Origin: an uncultured Kangiella sp.
GTDB taxonomy: Bacteria; Pseudomonadota; Gammaproteobacteria; Enterobacterales; DSM-103792
Assembly (NCBI GenBank): GCA_946480585.1
Contig: CAMLKQ010000161.1
Span: 1-5,567, forward strand
Reading direction: 5' to 3'
Length of the DNA stretch: 5,567 nt
The notes beneath the pieces are model-generated. The model was not told the origin of the DNA. It was given only the letters and a program-made list of their open reading frames with translations, and did no database searches. A program made the position numbers and the translations under genes. Shown here one piece after another: positions 1-5,567 of the stretch. Positions within the stretch are counted from its first letter, which is position 1; each line of letters begins with the position of its first letter.

Positions 1-189
1 ATCCGCCAGTGCACGCTCAGCGTGCTGGGTCAATGTTTTGTCTACCTGTTCGCGCAGCCGGCGCTGTCCCGGTTGTTTCCCGGTTTGTACAACCCGGTCG
101 ATATCGATGGCCTGGCCCGGCATATCGCCCGCTTCAGCCTCGCCGGCCTGCGCGCTGTCCCGTCGCCCCATGCAGGAGAATTGCCGTGA
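1..189 (+). CDS. TetR-family transcriptional regulator, CerR/CecR-type C-terminal domain (5' partial)
   Basis: Only the last 62 codons are visible, in frame 1, ending at TGA 187-189; the DNA-binding N-terminus lies left of the window. The tail contains L-G-Q-C-F near residues 9-13, then an F-A-Q-P-A-L-S-R-L stretch and a closing R-H-I-A-R-F-S-L-A-G-L-R helix. This resembles the C-terminal ligand-binding/dimerisation domain (DUF1956) of CecR-type TetR repressors, as I remember that family. Known family role: a cytoplasmic homodimer that represses an adjacent efflux operon and releases DNA on binding a small molecule. In E. coli, cecR lies directly upstream of ybhGFSR, and the same order is seen here. 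The stop overlaps the GTG start of the adaptor gene, so the regulator appears to be the first or an early gene of the transporter transcript and probably controls its own expression. The operator would lie outside the window. The family call rests on a short tail plus context. Confidence 0.72.
   Translation: MRQCTLSVLGQCFVYLFAQPALSRLFPGLYNPVDIDGLARHIARFSLAGLRAVPSPHAGELP
174..178 (+). promoter_or_regulatory. Ribosome binding site (AGGAG) for the adaptor gene
   Basis: AGGAG lies 7 bases before GTG 186, inside the last codons of the TetR gene. It decides the adaptor start. The open frame extends upstream to an ATG at 9, but that would overlap the TetR gene by about 180 bases and would bury the lipoprotein signal 59 residues into the protein. 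Confidence 0.8.
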
Positions 190-1160
190 ATTTGGTCGCC
201 ACCGGCCCGTCCACGCTCGCGCGTGTGTTGCTCAGTCTACCGGCGCTCGCTTTGCTGGTGAGTTGCAGCAAGGAAACGCCTGAGCCACTGCAGGGCTACG
301 CCGAAGCGGAATACCGCTACCTCGCCAGCCCGGCCGCGGGCACCCTCGAGCAATTGCTCGTGCAGCGTGGCTCAATCGTTAGCAAGGACGCGCCGCTGTT
401 CGCGCTGGAGCCGGCGCCGGAACAGGATGAGCGCGACCGCTTGCAGGCTCAGCTCGATCAGCAAGAAGCCTTGATCGCGAACCTGCGCGCCGGCCAGCGA
501 CCGGAAGAACTGACCGTGCTGCGCGCGCAAGCGAGCCAGGCGCAAAGCCAGCTGGCGCTCAGTCAGGCGCAGTGGCAACGGATGCAGGAACTCGGCAAAA
601 AAAATCTCGCCAGTGCCGATGCCATCGACGCCGCCCGCAGCCAATGGCAACGCGATGAGGCGCGAGTGCAGGAACTTGCCGCGCGCTTGCAAGTGGCCAA
701 GCTCGGCGCCCGCCGTGACGAGGTGCGCGCTGCCGAAGCACAGCGCGATGCCATTCGCGCCCAGCTCACCCAAGCACAATGGAAACTGGCGCAGAAAACG
801 GTGGCTGCACCGAGCGGTGGCCGTGTGCAGGAAACGCTGTTCCAGCCCGGTGAATATGTCGCCAATGGCCAACCGGTGGTCGTGCTGCTGCCGGACAACG
901 CAATCAAGATCCGGTTCTACATACCGGAAACCTTGCGCGCCAAGCTGACGGTGGGCAGCGCCGTTCGGGTGCAATGCGATGGCTGCGGCGCCGACATTCC
1001 GGCGGAAATCCGCTTTGTTGCCGATGCGGTCGAATACACACCACCGGTGCTGTTCAATCGCGACAACCGCGCCGCGCTGGTGTACCGCGCCGAAGCCTGG
1101 CCGACAGCGCCGAACGCCACGTTGCAACCGGGGCAACCGGTTGATGTGCACTGGCAGTGA
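186..1160 (+). CDS. HlyD/YbhG-like periplasmic adaptor lipoprotein of an ABC exporter
   Basis: 324-residue membrane fusion protein that would link an inner-membrane ABC pump to an outer-membrane channel. The GTG start was chosen for its AGGAG site and because it begins a lipoprotein signal: R13, a hydrophobic core at about 14-26, and lipobox L-V-S-C with lipidated Cys27. Domains in order: first lipoyl half about 40-74 (E-Y-R-Y-L-A-S-P-A-A-G-T-L); a long Gln/Ala/Arg-rich coiled-coil hairpin about 78-203; second lipoyl half about 204-236 (A-P-S-G-G-R-V, then P-G-E-Y-V); beta-barrel domain about 238-324 with Y-T-P-P-V at 284-288. The Y-T-P-P segment and overall length fit the YbhG group rather than the AcrA/MexA group. 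A C-D-G-C motif sits at 264-267. E. coli YbhG is anchored by a membrane segment, so lipid anchoring differs. Its stop is 9 bases before the ATPase start. No outer-membrane TolC partner gene is nearby; one encoded elsewhere is assumed. Confidence 0.9.
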   Translation: MNLVATGPSTLARVLLSLPALALLVSCSKETPEPLQGYAEAEYRYLASPAAGTLEQLLVQRGSIVSKDAPLFALEPAPEQDERDRLQAQLDQQEALIANLRAGQRPEELTVLRAQASQAQSQLALSQAQWQRMQELGKKNLASADAIDAARSQWQRDEARVQELAARLQVAKLGARRDEVRAAEAQRDAIRAQLTQAQWKLAQKTVAAPSGGRVQETLFQPGEYVANGQPVVVLLPDNAIKIRFYIPETLRAKLTVGSAVRVQCDGCGADIPAEIRFVADAVEYTPPVLFNRDNRAALVYRAEAWPTAPNATLQPGQPVDVHWQ

Positions 1161-1169
1161 GTCGAAACC

Positions 1170-2177
1170 ATGTCAGCGCACACGCATACGTCCCATTCGG
1201 GTAACGCAGCGCCGAATGACAAACGCTTTGGCGAGACCGTGATTGATGTCAGCGGCCTGCAAAAACGTTTTGGCGCCCGCATCGCGGTGCAGAACATGTC
1301 GCTGCACATTCGGCGCGGCGAAATTTTTGGTTTTCTGGGCCCCAATGGCAGCGGCAAAACCACCACGCTGCGCATGCTCTGTGGCCTGCTGACACCCGAT
1401 GCCGGACAAGGCCACTGCCTCGGCTTTGATATTCGAAGCGACAGCGCAGCAATCAAACGCCGGGTCGGCTACATGACCCAGCGCTTCAGCCTGTATGAAG
1501 ATTTGACCGTGCGGGAAAACCTGAACTTTGTTGCCCAGGTATATGACATGGCCGCGCGCGCGGAAAAAATCACGTCGAGCCTGGAGCGGATTGGCTTGGC
1601 GGATCGCGCCGAGCAATTGGCCGGCACCTTGTCCGGTGGCTGGAAGCAGCGGCTCGCGTTGGCGGCCTGTCTGCTGCACGAACCCGATCTGCTGTTGCTC
1701 GACGAGCCCACCGCAGCCGTCGATCCGAACGCCCGCCGGGAATTCTGGGAACAAATCCATTTGCTGAGCGCCGATGGCATCACGGTGCTGGTCAGCACCC
1801 ATTACATGGACGAAGCCGAACGTTGTCATCGGCTGGCCTATATCAGTGCCGGCGAATTGCTCGCCGATGGCGCGCCGAGCGCACTGGTCGCGCAGTTCGG
1901 CCAGCCAACCTGGGAGCTGCAATCGCCGAGCGACATTCGCGCGCTGGCCGACATCCGCGCATTGCCCGGCGTCAGTCAAGTGGCGCCGTTCGGCAACGTG
2001 CTGCATGTCTGCGCCGATGATCCCTTGCAGGCGGCGCCCGCGCTGACCGCGTACGCGCACCAGCATCAGCTCTCGCTGCAGCCGGCAACCGCGAGGCTTG
2101 AAGATGTGTTCATCGCCTTGCAGCGACAGTCGGAGCAGCGACCACGCGATACCACCTTGCGCGGAGCCAGCTCATGA
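1170..2177 (+). CDS. ABC exporter ATP-binding protein (YbhF-like, single nucleotide-binding domain)
   Basis: 335-residue cytoplasmic ATPase that would power the permease encoded next. All ABC motifs are intact: Walker A G-P-N-G-S-G-K-T at 57-64, Q-loop Gln104 (Y-M-T-Q-R-F), signature L-S-G-G-W-K-Q at 154-160, Walker B L-L-L-L-D-E-P at 174-180 with catalytic Glu179, and switch His211 (S-T-H-Y-M-D-E). About 100 residues follow the core, ending in the L-E-D-V-F-I-A-L element typical of ABC-2 drug and polysaccharide exporters. E. coli YbhF has two such domains in one chain of nearly 580 residues; this protein has one and should act as a dimer. The start has only a weak purine-rich site (GTGAG, 1157-1161). 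Residues 1-20 are polar and His-rich and precede the conserved core, so GTG 1239 is a possible later start. The gene lies 9 bases after the adaptor, and its stop overlaps the permease start. Confidence 0.93.
   Translation: MSAHTHTSHSGNAAPNDKRFGETVIDVSGLQKRFGARIAVQNMSLHIRRGEIFGFLGPNGSGKTTTLRMLCGLLTPDAGQGHCLGFDIRSDSAAIKRRVGYMTQRFSLYEDLTVRENLNFVAQVYDMAARAEKITSSLERIGLADRAEQLAGTLSGGWKQRLALAACLLHEPDLLLLDEPTAAVDPNARREFWEQIHLLSADGITVLVSTHYMDEAERCHRLAYISAGELLADGAPSALVAQFGQPTWELQSPSDIRALADIRALPGVSQVAPFGNVLHVCADDPLQAAPALTAYAHQHQLSLQPATARLEDVFIALQRQSEQRPRDTTLRGASS
2163..2166 (+). promoter_or_regulatory. Ribosome binding site (GGAG) for the permease gene
   Basis: GGAG lies 7 bases before ATG 2174, within the last codons of the ATPase gene. 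The ATGA at 2174-2177 joins the permease start to the ATPase stop (TGA 2175-2177), which suggests translational coupling of the two subunits. Confidence 0.75.
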
Positions 2178-3307
2178 GCCGATTCAGCTGGCAACGTTTT
2201 CTGGCGATCGTGCGCAAGGAATTCATCCAGATGCGGCGCGATCGGCTGACCTTCGCGATGATGATCGGCGTGCCGCTGCTGCAACTGACATTGTTCGGCT
2301 TTGCCATCAACGCCGATCCGAAACATCTGCCGACCGCGGTGCTGAATCAGGACAACAGCCCGTTCAGCCGCAGCCTGATCGCCGCGATGCAAACCAGCCA
2401 GTATTTTGTCCTGACCGAAACGGTCAGTCGCCGCAGCGACGCCGACGCGCTATTAAAGCGTGGCGACGTGCAGTTTGTGCTGGAGATCCCCGGTGATTTT
2501 TCCCGCCGATTGCTGCGTGGTGAAAAGCCCGCTCTGCTGCTGACCGCCGACGCCACCGATCCGGCCGCGACCGGCAACGCGGTGGCGACGCTGAACCAGT
2601 TGGTGCAGCAGGCACTGAAACCGGATCTGCGCGGCCCGCTGCAACCGCTCGCTGGAGCGACGCCAGCATTCGAGTTGCGGCTGCACAAACGCTACAACCC
2701 GGAAGGCATCACCCAATACAACATCGTGCCCGGATTGCTCGGCGTCATTCTGACCATGACCATGATCATGATGACCGCGCTCGCCATCACCAAGGAGGCC
2801 GAACGCGGCACTATGGAAGCGCTGCTGGCGATGCCACTGCAAGCGGCCGAAGTCATGCTCGGCAAAATCGTGCCGTACATTTTTGTCGGTTACATTCAGG
2901 TCGCGGTGGTATTGCTGTCAGCCGCGTTCTTGTTTGGCGTGCCGATCGTCGGCAGCATCGCGCTGCTGATGGCCTGCATTCTGCTGTTCATTCTCGCCAA
3001 CCTTGCCGTTGGCATCAGCATTTCCTCGGTCGCCCGCAGCCAGACCCAAGCGATGCAGATGACCTTCTTCTTCTTTCTGCCGTCGCTGCTGCTGTCCGGT
3101 TTCATGTTTCCGTTTCGCGGTATGCCGATCTGGGCGCAGTGGCTCGGGGAAGTGTTTCCGCTGACCCATTTCCTGCGCATCGTCCGCGGCATCCTGCTCA
3201 AGGGCAACGGCTCGCTGGAAGTGAGCCCGTCACTGCTGGCGCTGACCGTGTTCACGCTGCTGGTGATGGCCATCGGCCTGAAGAAGTACCGCCGTACGCT
3301 GGATTGA
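2174..3307 (+). CDS. ABC-2 type exporter permease (YbhS/YbhR-like)
   Basis: 377-residue inner-membrane subunit that would form the export path as a dimer. Layout: cytoplasmic amphipathic start with a K-E-F-I-Q-M-R-R-D-R stretch (15-24), first membrane segment about 26-46, a large periplasmic domain about 47-182, then five segments at about 184-206, 232-254, 260-282, 295-315 and 352-370, ending in K-K-Y-R-R-T-L-D. Family marks are R-Y-N-P-E-G-I (173-179) before the second segment and the cytoplasmic E-A-E-R-G-T-M-E-A-L-L motif (208-218). Length and pattern match E. coli YbhS and YbhR (about 370 residues), which end similarly in K-R-R-L-D. E. coli has two permease genes here; this operon has one, and the next gene is unrelated, so a homodimer is inferred. 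Known homologues are linked to tetracycline-type drug and cation efflux, and CecR affects cefoperazone and chloramphenicol sensitivity; that does not fix the substrate in this organism. Confidence 0.92.
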   Translation: MSRFSWQRFLAIVRKEFIQMRRDRLTFAMMIGVPLLQLTLFGFAINADPKHLPTAVLNQDNSPFSRSLIAAMQTSQYFVLTETVSRRSDADALLKRGDVQFVLEIPGDFSRRLLRGEKPALLLTADATDPAATGNAVATLNQLVQQALKPDLRGPLQPLAGATPAFELRLHKRYNPEGITQYNIVPGLLGVILTMTMIMMTALAITKEAERGTMEALLAMPLQAAEVMLGKIVPYIFVGYIQVAVVLLSAAFLFGVPIVGSIALLMACILLFILANLAVGISISSVARSQTQAMQMTFFFFLPSLLLSGFMFPFRGMPIWAQWLGEVFPLTHFLRIVRGILLKGNGSLEVSPSLLALTVFTLLVMAIGLKKYRRTLD

Positions 3308-3446
3308 TTTCAACCGATTCATATCGACGCTCGACATGATGCTGTCGCGTTACGATGATGTGCGGAAATTTCATGGTGCAGATCAATGCCAGCGTGGGTT
3401 CGGCCGGGTATGATGCGCGCCGTTTGTCAGTCACCTGCCGTTCGCA
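3308..3446 (+). other. Intergenic gap between permease and HPP gene
   Basis: These 139 bases hold no convincing gene. Weak signals: a 5-bp inverted repeat CGACA-6 nt-TGTCG (3332-3347) with no T-run after it, so it is not a clear terminator; an 8-base palindrome GAAATTTC (3365-3372); and a -10-like TATGAT (3409-3414) with no good -35 box at the proper spacing. Any of these could be chance. The gap length and lack of overlap suggest that the HPP gene is a separate unit with its own promoter, but the sequence does not prove this. Confidence 0.4.
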
Positions 3447-3998
3447 ATGCGTAATTACCTCCAAAAATGGCGACCGAAAGGTCACTGCCCGCCCCGCAAG
3501 CCAATCAAGAAAATTCTCTGGTCCGGATTAGGGGCATTTGTCGGCATTCTGCTGATTGCCGGACTGGAACAGCTGCTGCGGGTCGACGGCAGTTGGAATT
3601 TGTTTCTGATCGCGTCGTTCGGGGCATCGGCCGTACTGATTTACGGCGCGCCGCAGGCGGAATTTTCGCAACCGCGCAACCTGATTGGCGGCCATGTGCT
3701 GTCGGCAATCGTGGGGGTGAGCGTGACGCTGCTGTTGCCGAACTATCCGGTGCTGGCCTGCGCGCTTGCCGTGTCGCTGGCGATCATGCTGATGCATGTC
3801 AGCCGCACCATGCATCCGCCCGGCGGCGCCACAGCGCTGATCGCCGTGATCGGTGGCGACAGCATTCGGGCAATGGGTTTCGGCTTTGTCGTGACGCCCG
3901 TGTTGACCGGCGCGCTGATCCTGTTGCTGATTGCGCTGCTGGTGAACAACCTCTCGCGCAACAGCCAGCGCCACTATCCGATGTACTGGCTGCAGTAA
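3447..3998 (+). CDS. HPP family integral membrane protein
   Basis: 183-residue polytopic membrane protein. After a basic N-terminus (1-22) come hydrophobic segments at about 23-41, 52-67, 80-98, 102-118 and 145-168. The family signature H-P-P-G-G-A-T-A is at 123-130. The second conserved block, S-F-G-A-S-A-V-L-I-Y-G-A-P, is at 57-69, followed by S-Q-P-R-N-L-I-G-G-H at 74-83. Both are characteristic of the HPP family. Some plant and cyanobacterial members are reported to move nitrite into plastids or cells; most bacterial members are uncharacterised, so nitrite transport is only one possibility. Length fits single-domain members, without the CBS domains some relatives carry. ATG 3447 is the only normal start between the upstream in-frame stop (3411-3413) and the conserved region, yet no Shine-Dalgarno sequence precedes it. 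The gene is 139 bases past the efflux operon and faces the kinase gene, with 12 bases between stops. Confidence 0.88.
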   Translation: MRNYLQKWRPKGHCPPRKPIKKILWSGLGAFVGILLIAGLEQLLRVDGSWNLFLIASFGASAVLIYGAPQAEFSQPRNLIGGHVLSAIVGVSVTLLLPNYPVLACALAVSLAIMLMHVSRTMHPPGGATALIAVIGGDSIRAMGFGFVVTPVLTGALILLLIALLVNNLSRNSQRHYPMYWLQ

Positions 3999-4010
3999 AT
4001 CAGCTCGACC

Positions 4011-5567
4011 TCAATGCGTCACCGGCGCGACCGTGAATGAAAACGTCGCGCCCTGGCCCGGCTTGGCCTCGGCCCACAAACGGCCACCGTGACGCTGGAC
4101 GATACGCCGGCAAGTCGCCAAGCCAATGCCAGAGCCCTCGTATTCGCTTTGCGCGTGCAGGCGCTGGAATGGCGTGAACAATTTGTCGACATCAGCCATA
4201 TCGAAACCTGCGCCGTTGTCCTGCACATGAAAAACGGTTTCACCGTTTTCCTGCCGGCTGAATACCCGGATCTGCGGATGCTCGACCCGACCGGTGAATT
4301 TCCAGGCATTGCCGAGCAGGTTGGTCATCAGGATCCGCAGCTGATTCAGATCGGCGTCGACAAACATGCCATCGGCGATATTGCAGGCCACGCGCCGCTC
4401 CGGCTGTGCTGCTGCCAGCTCGGTGGCAATTTCCTGACATAGCGATGACAAGTCAATGCGGGTTTTGCGCAGCTCACCGGAGCTCAGTCGCGACAACTGC
4501 AAAAACGCACTGATCAGTTCATTGAGCCGGCTGACTCCGCCACGTATGCGGGCCAGATGCGCCTTGCCCTCGGCGCTGAGCCGCTCGCCTTCATCCTCGG
4601 CCAGCGCCGATACGAAACCATCGATGGTGCGCAGTGGTGCGCGCATGTCATGCGACACTGACCAGGTGAATGATTCCAGTTCACGATTGGTGGCTGCGAG
4701 TTGCTCGGTCCGCTGTGCGACTTTCAGCTCCAGTTGCGCGCTCAGCTCGGCCAACTGCCGCAAGCTGCGTTCGCGCTCAATTTCCGCCGACAAACGGGCC
4801 GCAAACACCCGCAACAAACTGAGCCGGCTTTCACTGCGCGGCATCGGTTGATCATGCAGCACATTGACCAAGCCAAACGGTTTGCCATCGGCACCGAGCA
4901 GCGGCATGCCGAGGTAACTGCGAACGCCGAGATCGGTCAGCATGCGGTCATCCGGGTAACGCGCTGCCGCCGCGTCTTCGATGAACAAGGCCTCGCCGCT
5001 GATCACCTGCTCGCACGGACTGCCCGGCAATTCGTATTCGACGTTTTCCACCAGTTTGCCGTCCGCGTAATAGCCCTGGGTTTGCACCCGTTTGCCGTCC
5101 GGCATCAGCAAACTGACCGAAGCCCAGCGCGCACTCAGGGCGCCAGCGACACCGCCGAGCAGTTTGCCGAGAAAAGGTTGCAGCGCGCCTTGCGGGGCTT
5201 CCGCGGCCAGCGCCGCCATCGTCGTGCTGAACCGGGCAAGTTCCTGCTCGGCTTGGCGACGCTCGGAGATGTCTTCGTTGCTGCCCACGTAACCGCGCAA
5301 CTCGCCGTGCCGATCAAACAACGGGCTGATGCGGGTCATGCACCAGACCACATTGCCGTTTGGCTGGACAAAACGGAATTCGAATGCAGCACCGGTTTGC
5401 TGGTCGCGCGCTGCCCGGAAATGGGCCCGGGCCGGCTCCCGATCATCCGGGTGCAAGGTCTTCAGCCACGCCAGCCCTTTTGACTCTTCAAAGCTGTAGC
5501 CGGACATCGCCGACCAGCGCGAGTTGGCGTACAGCGCATTGCCTTGCAGATCGAGCTGGTAGATGCC
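4011..5567 (-). CDS. Sensor histidine kinase, PAS-GAF-HisKA-HATPase (5' partial)
   Basis: The reading frame runs open to the right edge, giving 518 visible residues and a missing N-terminus. An internal ATG at 5507 lies inside the PAS fold and is not the true start. Visible numbering: PAS domain about 1-112, opening G-I-Y-Q-L-D with L-H-P-D-D at 38-42 and a PAC segment ending near E-D-I-S-E-R-R (98-104); GAF domain about 125-265 with P-G-S-P-C-E (181-186) and S-Y-L-G-M-P-L (217-223); a helical linker about 263-300; HisKA with phospho-acceptor His306 in S-V-S-H-D-M-R-A-P-L-R; HATPase with N-box Asn420, G1 box D-N-G-A-G-F-D (450-456), F-box L-F-T-P-F-Q-R-L and G2 box G-S-G-I-G-L-A (478-484). 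All catalytic boxes look intact. No membrane segment or receiver domain appears in the visible part, so it should pass phosphate to a separate regulator not present here. The signal sensed is unknown; Cys185 is not evidence of chromophore binding. Confidence 0.93.
   Translation of the reverse strand, partial: GIYQLDLQGNALYANSRWSAMSGYSFEESKGLAWLKTLHPDDREPARAHFRAARDQQTGAAFEFRFVQPNGNVVWCMTRISPLFDRHGELRGYVGSNEDISERRQAEQELARFSTTMAALAAEAPQGALQPFLGKLLGGVAGALSARWASVSLLMPDGKRVQTQGYYADGKLVENVEYELPGSPCEQVISGEALFIEDAAAARYPDDRMLTDLGVRSYLGMPLLGADGKPFGLVNVLHDQPMPRSESRLSLLRVFAARLSAEIERERSLRQLAELSAQLELKVAQRTEQLAATNRELESFTWSVSHDMRAPLRTIDGFVSALAEDEGERLSAEGKAHLARIRGGVSRLNELISAFLQLSRLSSGELRKTRIDLSSLCQEIATELAAAQPERRVACNIADGMFVDADLNQLRILMTNLLGNAWKFTGRVEHPQIRVFSRQENGETVFHVQDNGAGFDMADVDKLFTPFQRLHAQSEYEGSGIGLATCRRIVQRHGGRLWAEAKPGQGATFSFTVAPVTH

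Noticed and set aside
9..185. N-terminal extension of the adaptor reading frame to ATG 9
   Set aside because: It overlaps the TetR coding region in another frame, would push the lipoprotein signal 59 residues inward, and the GTG at 186 has a well-spaced AGGAG.
372..1151. 259-codon minus-strand open frame opposite the adaptor gene
   Set aside because: It is a shadow of the adaptor gene; no family motif, no start signal, and a composition typical of antisense frames.
1173..2066. 297-codon minus-strand open frame opposite the ATPase gene
   Set aside because: The other strand encodes an ABC ATPase with every motif intact; this frame shows no domain and is explained by codon bias.
3332..3347. 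Inverted repeat CGACA/TGTCG as a terminator of the efflux operon
   Set aside because: Stem of only 5 bp, 6-base loop and no T-run; not distinguishable from chance.
3365..3372. Palindrome GAAATTTC as an operator
   Set aside because: Eight-base palindromes are common by chance in a 139-base region, and no second copy or link to a promoter was seen.
3373..3530. Small plus-strand frame starting at ATG 3373 before the HPP gene
   Set aside because: About 50 codons, mostly overlapping the HPP gene in another frame, with no Shine-Dalgarno site or recognisable content.
3467..4036. 189-codon plus-strand frame overlapping the HPP gene
   Set aside because: The frame used by the HPP gene carries conserved family blocks and membrane segments; this one is Arg/Ala-rich with no motif and runs past the HPP stop into the kinase 3' end.
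4701..5483. 260-codon plus-strand open frame antisense to the kinase
   Set aside because: It lies wholly within an intact multi-domain kinase gene. Its translation has no recognisable motif and is rich in Arg, Gln, Ala and His, as expected for the opposite strand of GC-rich coding DNA.

Overview
The window is a densely coded, GC-rich stretch (roughly 60% G+C by eye) from a Gram-negative bacterium, most likely a gammaproteobacterium. The basis is a CecR/YbhGFSR-like efflux cassette, a lipoprotein signal on the periplasmic adaptor, and strong preference for codons such as GCG, GCC, CGC and CTG. I cannot name genus or species from the sequence alone. All five genes belong to known families, and I see no mobile element, CRISPR array, RNA gene or origin.

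Region 1 (1-3307, plus strand) is the downstream part of a tightly packed operon. It holds the C-terminal end of a TetR-family repressor of the CerR/CecR type, cut by the window start. Next is a lipid-anchored membrane fusion (HlyD/YbhG-like) adaptor starting at GTG 186, then an ABC ATPase, then one ABC-2 permease. The first and third junctions are 4-base stop/start overlaps (GTGA and ATGA), each with a Shine-Dalgarno sequence; the second has a 9-base gap. The layout matches the E. coli order cecR-ybhG-ybhF-ybhS-ybhR but is reduced to one short ATPase and one permease. The likely job is export of a small toxic molecule, controlled by the repressor in the same transcript. The substrate cannot be read from sequence.

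Region 2 (3308-3446) is a 139-base intergenic gap with only weak candidate signals. It is followed on the plus strand by a small integral membrane protein of the HPP family (3447-3998).

Region 3 (4011-5567, minus strand) is the C-terminal 518 residues of a PAS-GAF-HisKA-HATPase sensor histidine kinase. Its N-terminus lies beyond the right edge of the window. It converges on the HPP gene with only 12 bases between the stop codons. No response regulator is in view, so its partner and output are unknown, and nothing in the sequence ties it to the efflux operon.
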